A stretch of 64,000 bases of DNA. It comes from Marchantia polymorpha subsp. ruderalis (lineage: Eukaryota; Streptophyta; Marchantiopsida; Marchantiales; Marchantiaceae). Shown here in pieces: positions 1-11,712 of this stretch. The position numbers and the translations under genes were made by a program. Every line of letters starts with the position of its first letter. Positions within the stretch are counted from its first letter, which is position 1. The DNA lies in the NCBI GenBank assembly GCA_037833965.1, contig AP031352.1, positions 8,226,501 through 8,290,500 on the forward strand, read 5' to 3'. Below the pieces are notes generated by a model that saw only the letters and a list, made by a program, of their open reading frames with translations, had not been told where the DNA came from and searched no databases.

Positions 1-2195
1 GAGTGAAAAAACTTGTGTGAAATTCAAACCAAAAGCATAATTCAAAATTTCATATGTATTTATGATTTGTGTTCTATTTGAATCTAAAAACTAAAATTTT
101 TAAAATTATCATATGATCAAAGATATCAAATCAAAGTATACATCATGTCTTTTAACACATCAAATCTCATACGAGGAGATAAAACCCAATGTTAATGCGT
201 TAGAAAACTTATTCATGACGATGCTCAAAATGATTGCAGAGTTCTTTGGGGATGAATTCACAATTTCAAATGTACAGTATATTAAAAATTTAAAAATGAT
301 AAATTGGCGATATTTTCCAATCACTTTATTTGTCTAACTGTATATGATATTTTCCGAGTATAAATAATCATTAAATTAAAACATCAAAGAGGAAATAACC
401 ATAGAGTTAACGGCTTGATCTTATATCATACACAATACCCAAACAATGAGATAATAATGATTCATAAGAAAATTATTTAAAAAACACGAAGTTCAAATGA
501 AACATCAAATAAAATGACTTTTTATTGAATATAAGTTACAGATTAATTGAAAAAAATACGTGGAATTTATACCATTTTTGGTATATATAAAATAACTCAC
601 ATTGTGTTGAAGCTAAGTTTGATAGTAAAATTTAATAAAAAATATGAAACTATGCAAAATATGTTGACAAAAGTATAATCTATCAAAACATAATTAATGA
701 TTCATACGATAATAATTTTCAATTAAAGTAAATCTTCATGAAAGCCAAAAAAGACATAAAAGCAATGATGTGATTATACTTTTGATGATAGTAAAAAAAT
801 ACATGATTTATGTGGCATTTCTATATATTTTATAACTCAGCTTAACATTTAAAATTTTCATAATCAAGAAAAAAATCATGATTGGTTTAGATGTGCTAAA
901 ATAAAATATTATAATAAGTACTGAAATATAGCTCAATCTTTAACTCAAAACTCATCTACAATCTGTATCAAACAAGACCTTGGTCTTACTCGAATACTAT
1001 CATAAGAGGAAAACCATGATGAAAACAAATAAATTTATAACTATGTGATTTATTTTGGATTGATATTTTTGTTATATCTTCATATACTTGTTCTCTGGGT
1101 GAATCACATCACGTTTCAATCATTGTATTCTCACTTCTAAGTTGTATTCAACTTGGGAGTGAAGAACACAAACCATCCCGAAGGAATATATTTTATTGCT
1201 GTAGTTTAGGTTCCAAAGGGAACTGACATACTCTTGAGTGGAGATTGTATTAGTCGCTGACTTTTTATATATAAATATATATATATATTCATAATTATTT
1301 TCTTCAAATTTTTTTTAATATACTTGGCCATTCCACCCTAACAGAGGTTTTGGGTACGTCAAGAGAGACGTCTGAAAAATTAAAGATATGCGGAATGACG
1401 CAGAATGCACTCCCCCTCCACAACTCTTTAACGGTTGAAATGTGTACATATGAAAAACATCACTGTTTTTTTAAATGACATATCAAAGTTTCAAAATATG
1501 AAGAATGTATAAATTTTATTTTTTTTTAAACACGAATTGTTGTTACAAAACATGTAATAGTGTGGAATGGAAGCCTTTCGTATACTGCAAAGAATACCAC
1601 CTAGATACTAAAACTCTCTAACCCTATTTAAATATTATGGAAAATAATTTAATAGGGAAAATGTATTTCTTGTAGACATAGGAGTACTAATTATCCTCAG
1701 ACGCACAGAAATTTCTCCACACAATCCATTTATTATATTTGTGGTAGAACCAGACTCCAATATACTCAAAACCTGTTTAAGTGCAAGTATATCTTTACAT
1801 TGCACGGGTGGAGTGTAACCCTCGAATCATACTCTCTCGGAAAATTTAATCTCTTTGCATGTGGAAAGTTGTATCGAATGACCTCACGAGTAAAGCGTAA
1901 GTTGCAATTGTGAGAAGCATAATTTGTTCACGTTGACATTGTCTTTTCTTCTGGGAGTAACAACCCTGCTTGCACTTATCGCGTAAAGATACTTTGCGCT
2001 AGTCCAAGTTCTATATCGAGACTCACTTTCTGTTCAATTTGTCATCAGAATATTTAATGACATCACAATAACAAGAGTAAGTTTTGATCTCAATACAAAA
2101 ACCGAAGTGATATATATACGTAAGGTTTCTTATTAACGGAAATTAAACTTGCATCACAGTTTTGAAATGTATATTTTAAACTTTTGTAAGAAGTT
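1..2195. other. AT-rich spacer, no gene recognised
   Basis: Strongly AT-rich sequence with stops in all frames. The longest open frame (113-337) is lysine/isoleucine-rich and looks like composition noise. Slightly less AT-rich patches occur near 1,130-1,260 and 1,800-2,030 but contain no motif I can name. No exon chain, RNA gene or transposon terminus was found. Confidence 0.6.
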
Positions 2196-2271
2196 AGCGT
2201 CATGGCATCAGAATACGTAATTATTTATTTAGGTGAAAATAAATCATTACATATTCTGATGCCATAACGCT
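2196..2271. repeat. Imperfect inverted repeat (hairpin), 34-bp arms
   Basis: The left arm at 2196-2229 and right arm at 2238-2271 are reverse complements with 3 mismatches, separated by a short AT-rich loop. Arm core: ATGGCATCAGAATA. The stem would be stable as DNA cruciform or RNA. It could be a tiny foldback element or a degenerate MITE. The length is short for a typical plant microRNA precursor. No flanking duplication was identified. Confidence 0.75.
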
Positions 2272-5205
2272 GAGGTTATCCAACACATGATATCCATCCA
2301 TTACTGGATGATGTGTAGTCTTCAGTTAGCAGGGCTTTACTATTTGAAAATGTCTGTCTAGAATATGACAAGTGCTTCGTGCGAGCCTCGTTTTCGGTTA
2401 GAAATGATATTCAGATTATTGCACGTATGTTTGACCTCCATACAGAAAGAAGTGTAGCAGGTGAATGCGGCAGCTCGAAAACATGTTTGCCAGCAGCTAA
2501 TCAGAGGAGGTGCCCAAGGGAACTGCCCTTCTTGGTCTCTTAGTTTGGTTAGTCAAGGCCAGGTTAACGAACTAGATACGCACTGATTGCTGATGAGGGG
2601 CCCAATGAAAAGGAGGCGCTAAGAAAGCATGAGGATGGTCAGGGCGATGAAACTGATATATATAGCTACTATCATAACTGAATCAACGTTATAAAATCTA
2701 CACTTATTCTTCGCATATAAGACTCTTCTTATGATAAAACAATTTTCAATAATCCGATTAGTTTCAAACAAATATATTACTAGTCACTTGTAATTTGCAT
2801 GCAATCTACATGCATATTACGATCAGTGGCTTACAACATTATCACTATGTTCTATTCCTAAACTTTTTCCAAACAAAAACGTGGTGCTGTTCTTAACATA
2901 CTTTAGCTTATGCTATTGATATGGATAAATGTATTTTGATCACACATTTTGTTAGATGCATCAAAGTATTCTTTTTCTTTATATACATACATATATTACA
3001 CACATATCACAACTTTTAAAAGACAAATTAGTATGCAACAAATTATTCTTCTATATCAACAGATGTAAATGAATAATCTTATAATTTTTTCATCATTAAT
3101 TCAAATTATGGAAAATATATTTATAGAATTATCATAATTGCGTTCATCATGTATGTTATACAAATTTCATAATAAAACTTACTACTTCTACTTATAATTA
3201 AATTTAAACAAAAAATTACGTATTTATTTGAAAATAAACATAGTGTTTATAATGAAGCTTGATATGATGAATTTATAAGCCAACCAACACAACCAAAAGA
3301 TTCCTTTGAAAAATATTAAATCATTACATTTTTCTTTCAAAACAGAACAAATCATAGAAAAATGAAAGAAAAAATCTACAATACAATATTATAATTGACA
3401 CAATTTATATTCATTTTGTTGAAAAAATATTCATTGTTTGAAAAAATATTTAGCATAATTTTAAATATATAAAACTTATCAAAGAAAACATATTCGTAAT
3501 TAATATTATACTATAATCTTGAAATATGTAATCAACATCACTAAATATATATGTTCATATAAAACGGAATGAATCATTAATATATGTATATGCATTTTTT
3601 CTTTCAGCTTCTTTGAGATCAATAATACTGAATAGAAATGAATTCAAAGTATATTTTGACTAAAAATTATAACATGAGTAATATATTTAAGTAAAATATT
3701 CATGTTATTGATAACAAAATTTCATATTTTTTGAATATTCTAATTGATATAAATAATTATGAATAAATTCAAATTTAACTGATGAGTTATGAATATTTGA
3801 TCAAACTTGAAAAGCTTATTATAAGCTTAAATGATGAAGTATGATTTTTTCACGAATTATACCAGTTTTATTGTATTTTTAAAATTATCAATATTGTGCT
3901 CTTTCTTTCTATATTTTTAATCTACACACATGTTAACAATACAATTTTAAAATTTGAATAGATAAACAGATTATTTTTTTATTTGTTGTAAAATAAATCA
4001 AAATATTACTTATTTGCATGTTATATTTGTGATTTTGACTATAATAGTTTGTTAGAATTCATAGTGAAAACTTGTGGAGCAAAAATAGAATGAAAATTTC
4101 AAGTTTGAGTTTAAAATTTCAAGTATTTGTTATAGTTTTACTATATTTTATATAAAGAACACATCTAAAACATCTAAAGCAAAATGAAAAAACTTATTTG
4201 ATATTTTCAAACTTAAGCATGGTGATGAATCATGTTATCAATACTCTTGACTCATGTAGTATCAAATTTTATTGAATTTTATGATAAATATTTATATAAC
4301 TTTCAATACTTTACTTTAGTATTGAAATTTGTGTAAATATTTATAAAATGTATTAAAATATATTTTTTGGGTAAAAATATAATTATATAAATATGACTTA
4401 AATACTTCAAAATTTTGATTTATAATTTTTTTTAATTATCATATCATTCTTTCAAATTTTTCAATATATGTTAGATGTGTCTAATTACTCCAAATAGCAA
4501 CAAAACATATGAAATATACATATGATAGCAAATTTCATATAAGACTTTTGAAATTATAATCAATTATATGTTTGGTTTCTATGTTTCATAATAATCAAAA
4601 GTTGTATATTAAAATTTTAAATTAAACTAAAATCTTAATATGTTTTGAACATAGTTGAATTGGTTGTATCTTATCTTGTGTGCCATAAGTTGAATAGTTC
4701 TTGCTTTGCTTAAATGTGTATATGAAAATGAAAAAAATCAGAGAGAGGAAACTAAATGATTGATTTTGTGCTTGATTACCACGTGATATTTAAATTTTTA
4801 TCTACTTGAATTATTGTCTTAGCATAAATGAACGTGTGCAAATTAAAAATCCCAATCCGAAGGGATCAACATCATGAATTTGGGATCAATTTTTGCATCA
4901 TTTTTTTTGGGTTCTATCTTTTGAAGTTGGATACATATTTTTTGAATGAATTAGAGTCAATAAATTTTGTATGGCTGATCATGATGAGAATAGTAGCATG
5001 TTTGAGCTCGTTAGATCCAGTCATGATACACTGTTTAACATATTTAAAAATCTTTGAACAATTCAATTATGAAAATTGGTTGTTCAAAGTAATAATTGTA
5101 GAAACATGGATCGAAATTATTTGATTAATTATAAATCATTATTTATAACATTAAAAATACTCAAATCAAATTCGTTTTTAGCAGAATTAATTTGAGCAGT
5201 AATTA
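2272..5205. other. Spacer, mostly AT-rich; small GC-richer patch at 2,330-2,650
   Basis: The patch at about 2,330-2,650 is clearly less AT-rich than its surroundings and has a run of roughly 45 open codons (about 2,415-2,540), but no start context, splice sites or family I recognise. The rest is AT-rich and featureless. An open frame at 4828-5124 is hydrophobic and has no recognised family. Confidence 0.5.
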
Positions 5206-5604
5206 GTTTTTTTTGGCAATATTCCAATAATTATACTGTGAATCATGATGTTATATCCTGTTTGCTAACATAGATGAAACTATGTAATTTTGGAAATTTT
5301 GTGTTTAATATTTCTATAAAGAATTGGGTTCAACATGTTTACAATGAAATATAGTTGAATATGATCAAGTCCAAAAAATAATTCATATGTTTTATATTTA
5401 GGTTTTTTTGGTAATATTCCAATAATTATCCTGTGAATATATGATGTTATATCCTGTTTGCTAACATAGATGAAACTCTGTAATTTTGGAAATTTTTTGT
5501 TTCATATTTCTATAAAGAATTGGGTTCAGCATGTTTACAATGAAATATAGTTAAATATGATCCAGTCCAAAAAACAATTGATATGTTTTATATTTAGTTT
5601 TTTT
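5206..5604. repeat. Two-copy tandem duplication, about 196-bp unit
   Basis: A unit starting at about 5206 is repeated starting at about 5402 with only scattered differences. Both copies contain ATATCCTGTTTGCTAACATA and AAAGAATTGGGTTCA. No coding potential. The high identity points to a fairly recent local duplication. Confidence 0.9.
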
Positions 5605-6441
5605 CGAGGCTAATACAACTACTTATGAACTTCTGTTTTTATTATTCACAACAATCTGCAGTTTATTGATTCACATAATAGCAGAGAAACTATACTGAAA
5701 ATTTTAATTCAGATGAAATTGGTGCAACATACATCAAGTTTGAAATGATGTTAGAAAAAAGCTATCCATATTTGATTTTTTTAATGTGATATGTAATACT
5801 TATTATGATATGTGGATTTTTCGCAATGAATATTTATGAAAATGTACAAAGGAGCCAAGACTTTTGTAGTCAACGAAGGTAATTTAGAACTACAAAATCT
5901 GAAATTCAGCATAGATATTGATTGAGTGTTTGATCAGAAATTTTGCTCACTTTCCAGTTTGTATCATTATTATTTGATGTAAATATAAATATTTTGAATA
6001 TAGAGAAATGGAAATTTTTAAATAATTGAAAAAAGAACTAAGTATTATATTTTTGTATTCATTTTACACTGTATTAGCCAAATTCATTGTTGCATTTAAA
6101 CCAATGAAAAATAATTTGACATCCTTCGTATGTATCAAAATGATAAAATAAAACGATTCAGAATTCTTTCAGATACTGACCTTTTATTTTTAAATAATCG
6201 GAATTAGGTGAATAATTTCCAAGCATACAATAATAAAATTTATTTCTTTTATTATAATGTAATCATTCAGGTCTGAGAATGCATTAAGTTATGAAGTAAG
6301 TTTTCTGTTCTCACTAGAATGTATAAGGTAAACTCAAAAGTGAAACGTGTAATTATTTCAAAAAAGGGTTGTAAGACCTCATAAAGTCATAGATGGATGA
6401 AACCAAAACCAAAAGGTAAGATGCGGCTGGCTCCAATGGTG

Positions 6442-6478
6442 TCACATCAGGAGATATGTGACATATCTCCTGATGTGA
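6442..6478. repeat. Perfect 18-bp inverted repeat with 1-nt centre
   Basis: Arms 6442-6459 and 6461-6478 are perfect reverse complements around a single G at 6460 (arm TCACATCAGGAGATATGT). It sits immediately beside a second, longer palindrome. Confidence 0.95.
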
Positions 6479-6479
6479 T

Positions 6480-6522
6480 ACCGTATCTTATTGGACATAT
6501 CATATGTCCAATAAGATACGGT
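6480..6522. repeat. Perfect 21-bp inverted repeat with 1-nt centre
   Basis: Arms 6480-6500 and 6502-6522 are perfect reverse complements around a single C at 6501. The arm begins ACCGTATCTTATTGG. Together with the preceding palindrome this makes an 81-bp double cruciform-prone block. Confidence 0.95.
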
Positions 6523-6618
6523 CTACCTACTACGAAGGTGCTTCATCTAAAGTTGATTTTTACTTATCCCATCTTACAAATCATACATACATTTTCACTC
6601 AATCCTAAAGGTACATGA

Positions 6619-6831
6619 GATCTTAAGGCTCGATCTCCTCAAAAGAAATCTTTTCCCCCGGCTCGTAGTTTCTTCACTCATGTAACCAGAAGCTGTTTTG
6701 GTGAAGGTGTGCCGTCTCGACAAGTTCACCTTCCACGCATCTCTAGTGAGGCATCAAACATGGCCACAGAGTCGTTGCAAGAGAAGATGTTTAACAAAAT
6801 TGAAAATAGTTCAAATGGAATTATATAATTC
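6619..6831 (+). pseudogene. Unassigned protein-like fragment
   Basis: This stretch of about 200 bases is clearly GC-richer than its surroundings and stays open after the TGA at 6618-6620 in a frame encoding a basic, Ser/Pro-rich peptide (segments such as ARSPQKKSFPPARSFF and SEASNMATESLQEKM). It has no good start codon and no matching exon nearby. It may be a relic of a transposon ORF or a stray exon. I recognise no family. It lies about 100 bp from the double palindrome at 6442-6522. Confidence 0.25.
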
Positions 6832-7779
6832 ATATAAAGTTAGAAATTAAAATTTTGTATATTTTTAAAAACTATGTTGAGATATTTTGTTCAAATGAAA
6901 AAAATAATATATTTCAAATAATGTTTAGAAAAATTACTTTCTTAGGGATATTTTGTTGAGGATATAAATTTATCCAAATTGTAATAATAATATATACTTG
7001 CAATATTATGATCACGATTATGCATTACTCCATGCGAATTTTGTTTGATTGTTTGGGATTTTTTTCTTTATTGTCGTTTTTTTGTTCGTTTAAGTCTTAT
7101 TACTTTTTTAGTTTCCAAGTAAAAAATATAGATATAGATATCTCAATATGTGATGTTATTTATTGTTTCAGGGGTCATGATTTAAAGAGTAACTCTCAAT
7201 TCACATACGTTTATATCTGAGATCAATGTCAACCTATATTATATAAACATCTTCGACTTTTCAGTTTCAATATATATATCAATGTACTTTTATAGTTTGA
7301 GTGATTAGTATTATAGAAATGTACCATTTTGTCTTCTTTACACTGTTACAAAAATTTATTTCCATATAAATTATTGCATATATATATTTGTCAAAATGAA
7401 CAAAATTAATGAGTAATGAACATTAGCTTCGTAAACACGTTCTATTATTTGAAGATTTTTAACTTGATGACACTTTACAGAAATGAAGTATACAAAATCA
7501 ATTACAATGGAGTAAGCAAATCCTAAGTTGCTTTTGCATCATAATATCACAAGTTGTGTGAAAAACAAGCGTGATAAAAAATCCAAATTTGAGGAAAGAT
7601 AAGCATGATAATCCTAGTGCATTCAAACTTTGCCAAGTTCAAACAATTCTCGATTAAATAAAGTTCTTTCCTATAAGAAGAATTTATTAAAGCAAGAATA
7701 GCTCAAGACACAGTATTTAATCTCGAACAATTCTATAGCAAGTTGTTTCCATATGAAAAATTTGTTGTCAGAGAATGGG
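6832..7779. other. AT-rich spacer
   Basis: No gene seen. The open frame at 7008-7220 is Phe/Tyr/Ile-rich and reflects base composition. Confidence 0.6.
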
Positions 7780-10700
7780 AAATAAAAGGACGGAGCCAGA
7801 TTGAAACGCGAGGCGAACGCATTCGAATCGAAGGGAACGGATGAAGGAACGAAATGTCGTGCGAAAGAAAAATACTAGTTCCGGTCGGGGTCTGTGTCTG
7901 TGTCCACGACCGGATTGGACACCATAGGCCGAGGGGATTAGCGACGAGGAGGATAGAGGAAGAGCAAGGAAGGGGGCGCGGTTCTTTTAGAGGCGGTGCC
8001 GATGGGGGCTGCTGCTAAAGCGAAGCGGCTCACTTGCCTTCTTCTTGCTGCAGGAGGAGCGTGGCTGGCTCTATCGGCAAGCTTTATCGGCCCACTGTAG
8101 CGCGGATGAAGAATGCCATGGACGAAGAGGCCGAAGAACCGACCGGCAGCTTGTGGTTGGGGGGCCTGCTGCGCTCTGCTCACCAGATTTGATCGACACA
8201 ACGAGAGGACGGGCCGGAAAAGGCCCACTCCGCAGCCTCGGCGACGACGGCAGCAGAAATTTGGGAGGCGGGGCGGGGCCACAATTTGGCGAGCGAGCGA
8301 GGCAGGCGATGAGGAGGCGAGGCGAGTCCGGCCAATTCGAGCCATGCCAGAGGAGCTTCGGGAGAGTGGCGAGAGGGCAGCGGCGGTGGCAATCTGTCTG
8401 AACCCCATTTATTTGCGGCTTCATGAGTTTTCGGTTGGTCACGACTCCGGGGGCCTAAATTTGGCGTTCCCGGACGGGCGTGAACTGCTTTTGGGCAGAG
8501 TGGCAGGAGCAAAAGCAGGCCCTCGCACGCGACACCATTATGACTTCCCTTTCTTGATGACGCCAGGCGATCGAGGCTCCAGCACCAGCGCCTTCTTCTT
8601 CGCCCCGGTGAGTGTCCGCACTCTCCCTTCGGGCGCTCGGAAATTCGCGTCGTCTTCCACTTGTGCTCGCTCCTGGGCTTGGTCCGACGCGAGCCCCTCT
8701 TCTGCCAGTATCGAGCGGGGTCCTGAATGCGATGCAAAATATCTGCACTTTCGAAGGTGTTTTCACGTGTTCCTTACTGGTCAATGTTTGGTGGAAAGTG
8801 TTCAGTTTGCAGAATTGGTTGAGAACTTTCGGAATTCTATCCAGCGCGGATTGTTTTTAATTTTTTTCTCTGGTTCTTTTTGTTGTTGTTGATTCTAAGC
8901 GTGTAAAATTAAAGGTGGTAGTGTAGCCTTCTTGTGCTAGTCCTCACATTGCTTTCTTATTTTCTTCGAATTTGGTTCTGCTCAGGATCATCACTCGCAT
9001 TCTCTCTCCATTCATCACTCCTCAGTATTGTTCTCCGCTCAACATCGGAACACCTACTCTCTGCGAGCTTGTTGTGTACAATTCCCTGACCACTGCACCT
9101 CCCACTCCGGGTGTTGACTTTTTTTCCAACGCTACGAGCAGCTTCAGTTCACAGTTTGGAACAGGTGAAAGATCTCAAAGCTTTGTAAGATTAATGTCAT
9201 TGAAGCTGATCCAACTTAGTGCCTCGGTTGAATCCACATGTGCCTTGATTTTTTTTGTTTGGTTCAGCTTGTGGCCCTAGATCTGGGCTGCGTGAGAGAA
9301 ATATCTAGAGAATTGCCATCATGCGGTGAAAATCAATGCGCAGATTTTTGGATTTGTTTCATGTCATACGCCTCCAAATTGCTCTCTGTCACGGTCCGTG
9401 ATGAGAATTCTTTCGTCGCGGAAAGATTCCACTCGCATGTCGTGCATTTCATCTGCTCATGTTTGTTGTTGAGGGAAGAATTCAGTTATTCTAGTACAGT
9501 GAAATGCTGAGCCAACAAAAAAACCTGCCACCAACTTCACAATACTGATCCTCGTATGTGGTCCATTTTTATCTCGCAGGCTGGTGAAACTAGAGGAGCC
9601 GAACAAATGAGGCCTATGTGTAAATGTGTAAATGTTAGCAGGGTGCTCAATGGGCGATCATTGGACTGAGCCGACATCTCTACTCCGTGCGAGTCGGGTT
9701 GTTCCATCCGTCGTTGATGTGGTTGGGCTGCCTCATAGTCAGAAGTCGAGTGAATCTAAAGAAAGCTTTAGAAGCTTTTTTCTGGGACGAAGATGGCTGG
9801 ATGGTGGAAGATTCATTTTGCGGAAGGGTGGGCACGTTGATCGGTACAATGGGCTACAAGTGCTTCTTCCAGTGTCTGAAAATTCTGCCTCTGCTACATC
9901 GTCCGTAGTTTCAAGAGTAAGGCCCTCGTTTCGTACTTTCAAATTAAAACGAGCTGCGTGTAGAAACTAGGATGACTCTTGCCTGCACAATTACGAAATT
10001 GTTCTCTCGTATCATGTCTACTTCGGAGGGCTAAGAAACCTTGAGCTGTGTCCATGTAAGCACTATGAGCCGCGAAACCAAATGAACAATGCTCCCGTTC
10101 TTGGACCGCTGACGGGGTGGGATAGGCAGCAGAGCATGTTCAACCACATTCACTAAGTCAATGAACTTGTCAGTCCTTGCTTCGGTCTCTTTTGACACAT
10201 TATACGAGCTTCTAAGAGAATGCTCTATATTGGTGTTTCTTATGCAGAGAACTGGGAGTGTAAAATTCTCACCCGCCTTCGTTCCGACAGGTTCCGTAGT
10301 GAACTTGTGTCAAGATTTTCCTTGTCAGCCCACAATATTAGAAGAGGAGTTCGATGTTGCTGTGAGGGATGTGAACGGATTGGTTCTGCATACCAGTCCT
10401 GTTCTTGGATTCTTTGATTCACATCCAGAATTTTCTCTTCAATTCTATCACAATTTACCGGCATGGGGTTGCGGGATTGTTGATAAGGGAAGAGCCTTAG
10501 ATATGGGTGGGTCGCAGAAGCCCACGAGAGGTAAGCTCCACTGTATAGCCGCGGAAGGCGTAGCTGGAGAAACCGAAAGAACGAATCTCAGGACAAAGAG
10601 GACAAACAGTCCTATTGAGGAAGACATTGAAAAATATGTGTGTTATACCTTTGCAACTGATGCACCTGATGGGTGGATCGAGCCAAATTCGAATGGCCTG

Positions 10701-11659
10701 TCCTTTAAAGAAGCTTTGGCGTATTTCTCAGGTGCTTAGTCCTCATCCCATCATGTTTTCCGTTTACAGCCAACACATGTAAAGCTGCGACAACATCCAC
10801 ATAGTAATCCTACGAGCACTTTGTTTGATCTCTCATTCATGACTTCGAGGGAAGAAGCGAGTGGGGATTATTCAATTTCAGCATTAAATCAGGGAAGTTT
10901 AGTTGAGATGTTTGTTGGCTCGACGTTTAGCTAGTTGAAGGGTTTATGATCGAGGCGTGTTGAAATGTAACTTTGATGATGGATAAGAAGAACTTCATGT
11001 ATAGTCACGGTGGTGACCTCTCTCGTCATTTCAATTCTCATTTCTCCTTATTATCCTTCAAAATGAAACTGGAAAATCAAGATTTTATGCTTAGTTACTC
11101 TGTTCTCCCTTCAGATGTTCGCTTTCTTAGCCCTGCAGGCTCTGGTAGACCACCTAAGTTGAAATTCACTATTTGCGACAATTAGTTTCACGGACAGAAC
11201 TCAAGTTTTCCTGAGCTTACGAGATAGTAACATGGTTGACTTAGTCCCTGCTTTGGCACGGTCTCTTAGAGCACTTGCTTAAGTCACAGTCATGTGATCC
11301 AAGGAAATGAGGTCAAGGGAGATCACACATGGTTCGGAGTCCATCTATTTTTTAGTTGAATTTATTAATGGCGAACTTGGATATCTTAAGGATCTCGTTT
11401 TGATTAACTCCTTTGAACTGCACGAGTACGAATTTGTAGCAAGCAGATGGAAGCTCTTACTTTCTTTTGGTTATGTTGTCTTTTGAGTATGTGGACTGCA
11501 GCCAAGGGGAAATTTTATATGTAGGGTGTACGGAGTGATGAAGGGAGAAATATTGCTATACTGCACGAAGTATTCTTAAAGCTTGTCAATGAAATATAGA
11601 AGCTTCCCGTTTGTGTATAGGTCATTCATAACACAGTACAGTCCCTCTCATTTCTCCAG
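7780..11659 (+). promoter_or_regulatory. GC-rich 5' island and probable 5' leader/intron of the coiled-coil gene
   Basis: Base composition shifts abruptly to GC-rich at about 7,780-8,730, then declines gradually towards the large ORF. The island holds overlapping long frames on both strands (for example 7938-8408 minus and 8113-8892 plus), which is typical of GC-rich promoter/leader DNA rather than of coding sequence. A good donor (CCCCG/GTGAGTG) occurs at 8608-8609 and a pyrimidine-rich acceptor (TTTCTCCAG) ends at 11659, so a long 5'-UTR intron is possible. The open stretch ending at 10,739 is unassigned. Transcript data would be needed to place the first exon. Confidence 0.4.
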
Positions 11660-11712
11660 GTGGTGGCTCTAAGCGAATCGATGCTTTGATTCCAACTGAA
11701 GCGAGTGTTGCA

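Noticed and set aside
4828..5124. 98-codon ORF resembling a copia gag N-terminus
   Set aside because: Only a short NYENWLFKV-like stretch suggested it; no other gag feature and no LTR or primer site nearby.
7938..8892. Overlapping long ORFs on both strands
   Set aside because: They sit in a GC-rich promoter-like island, overlap in several frames and have no recognisable domain.
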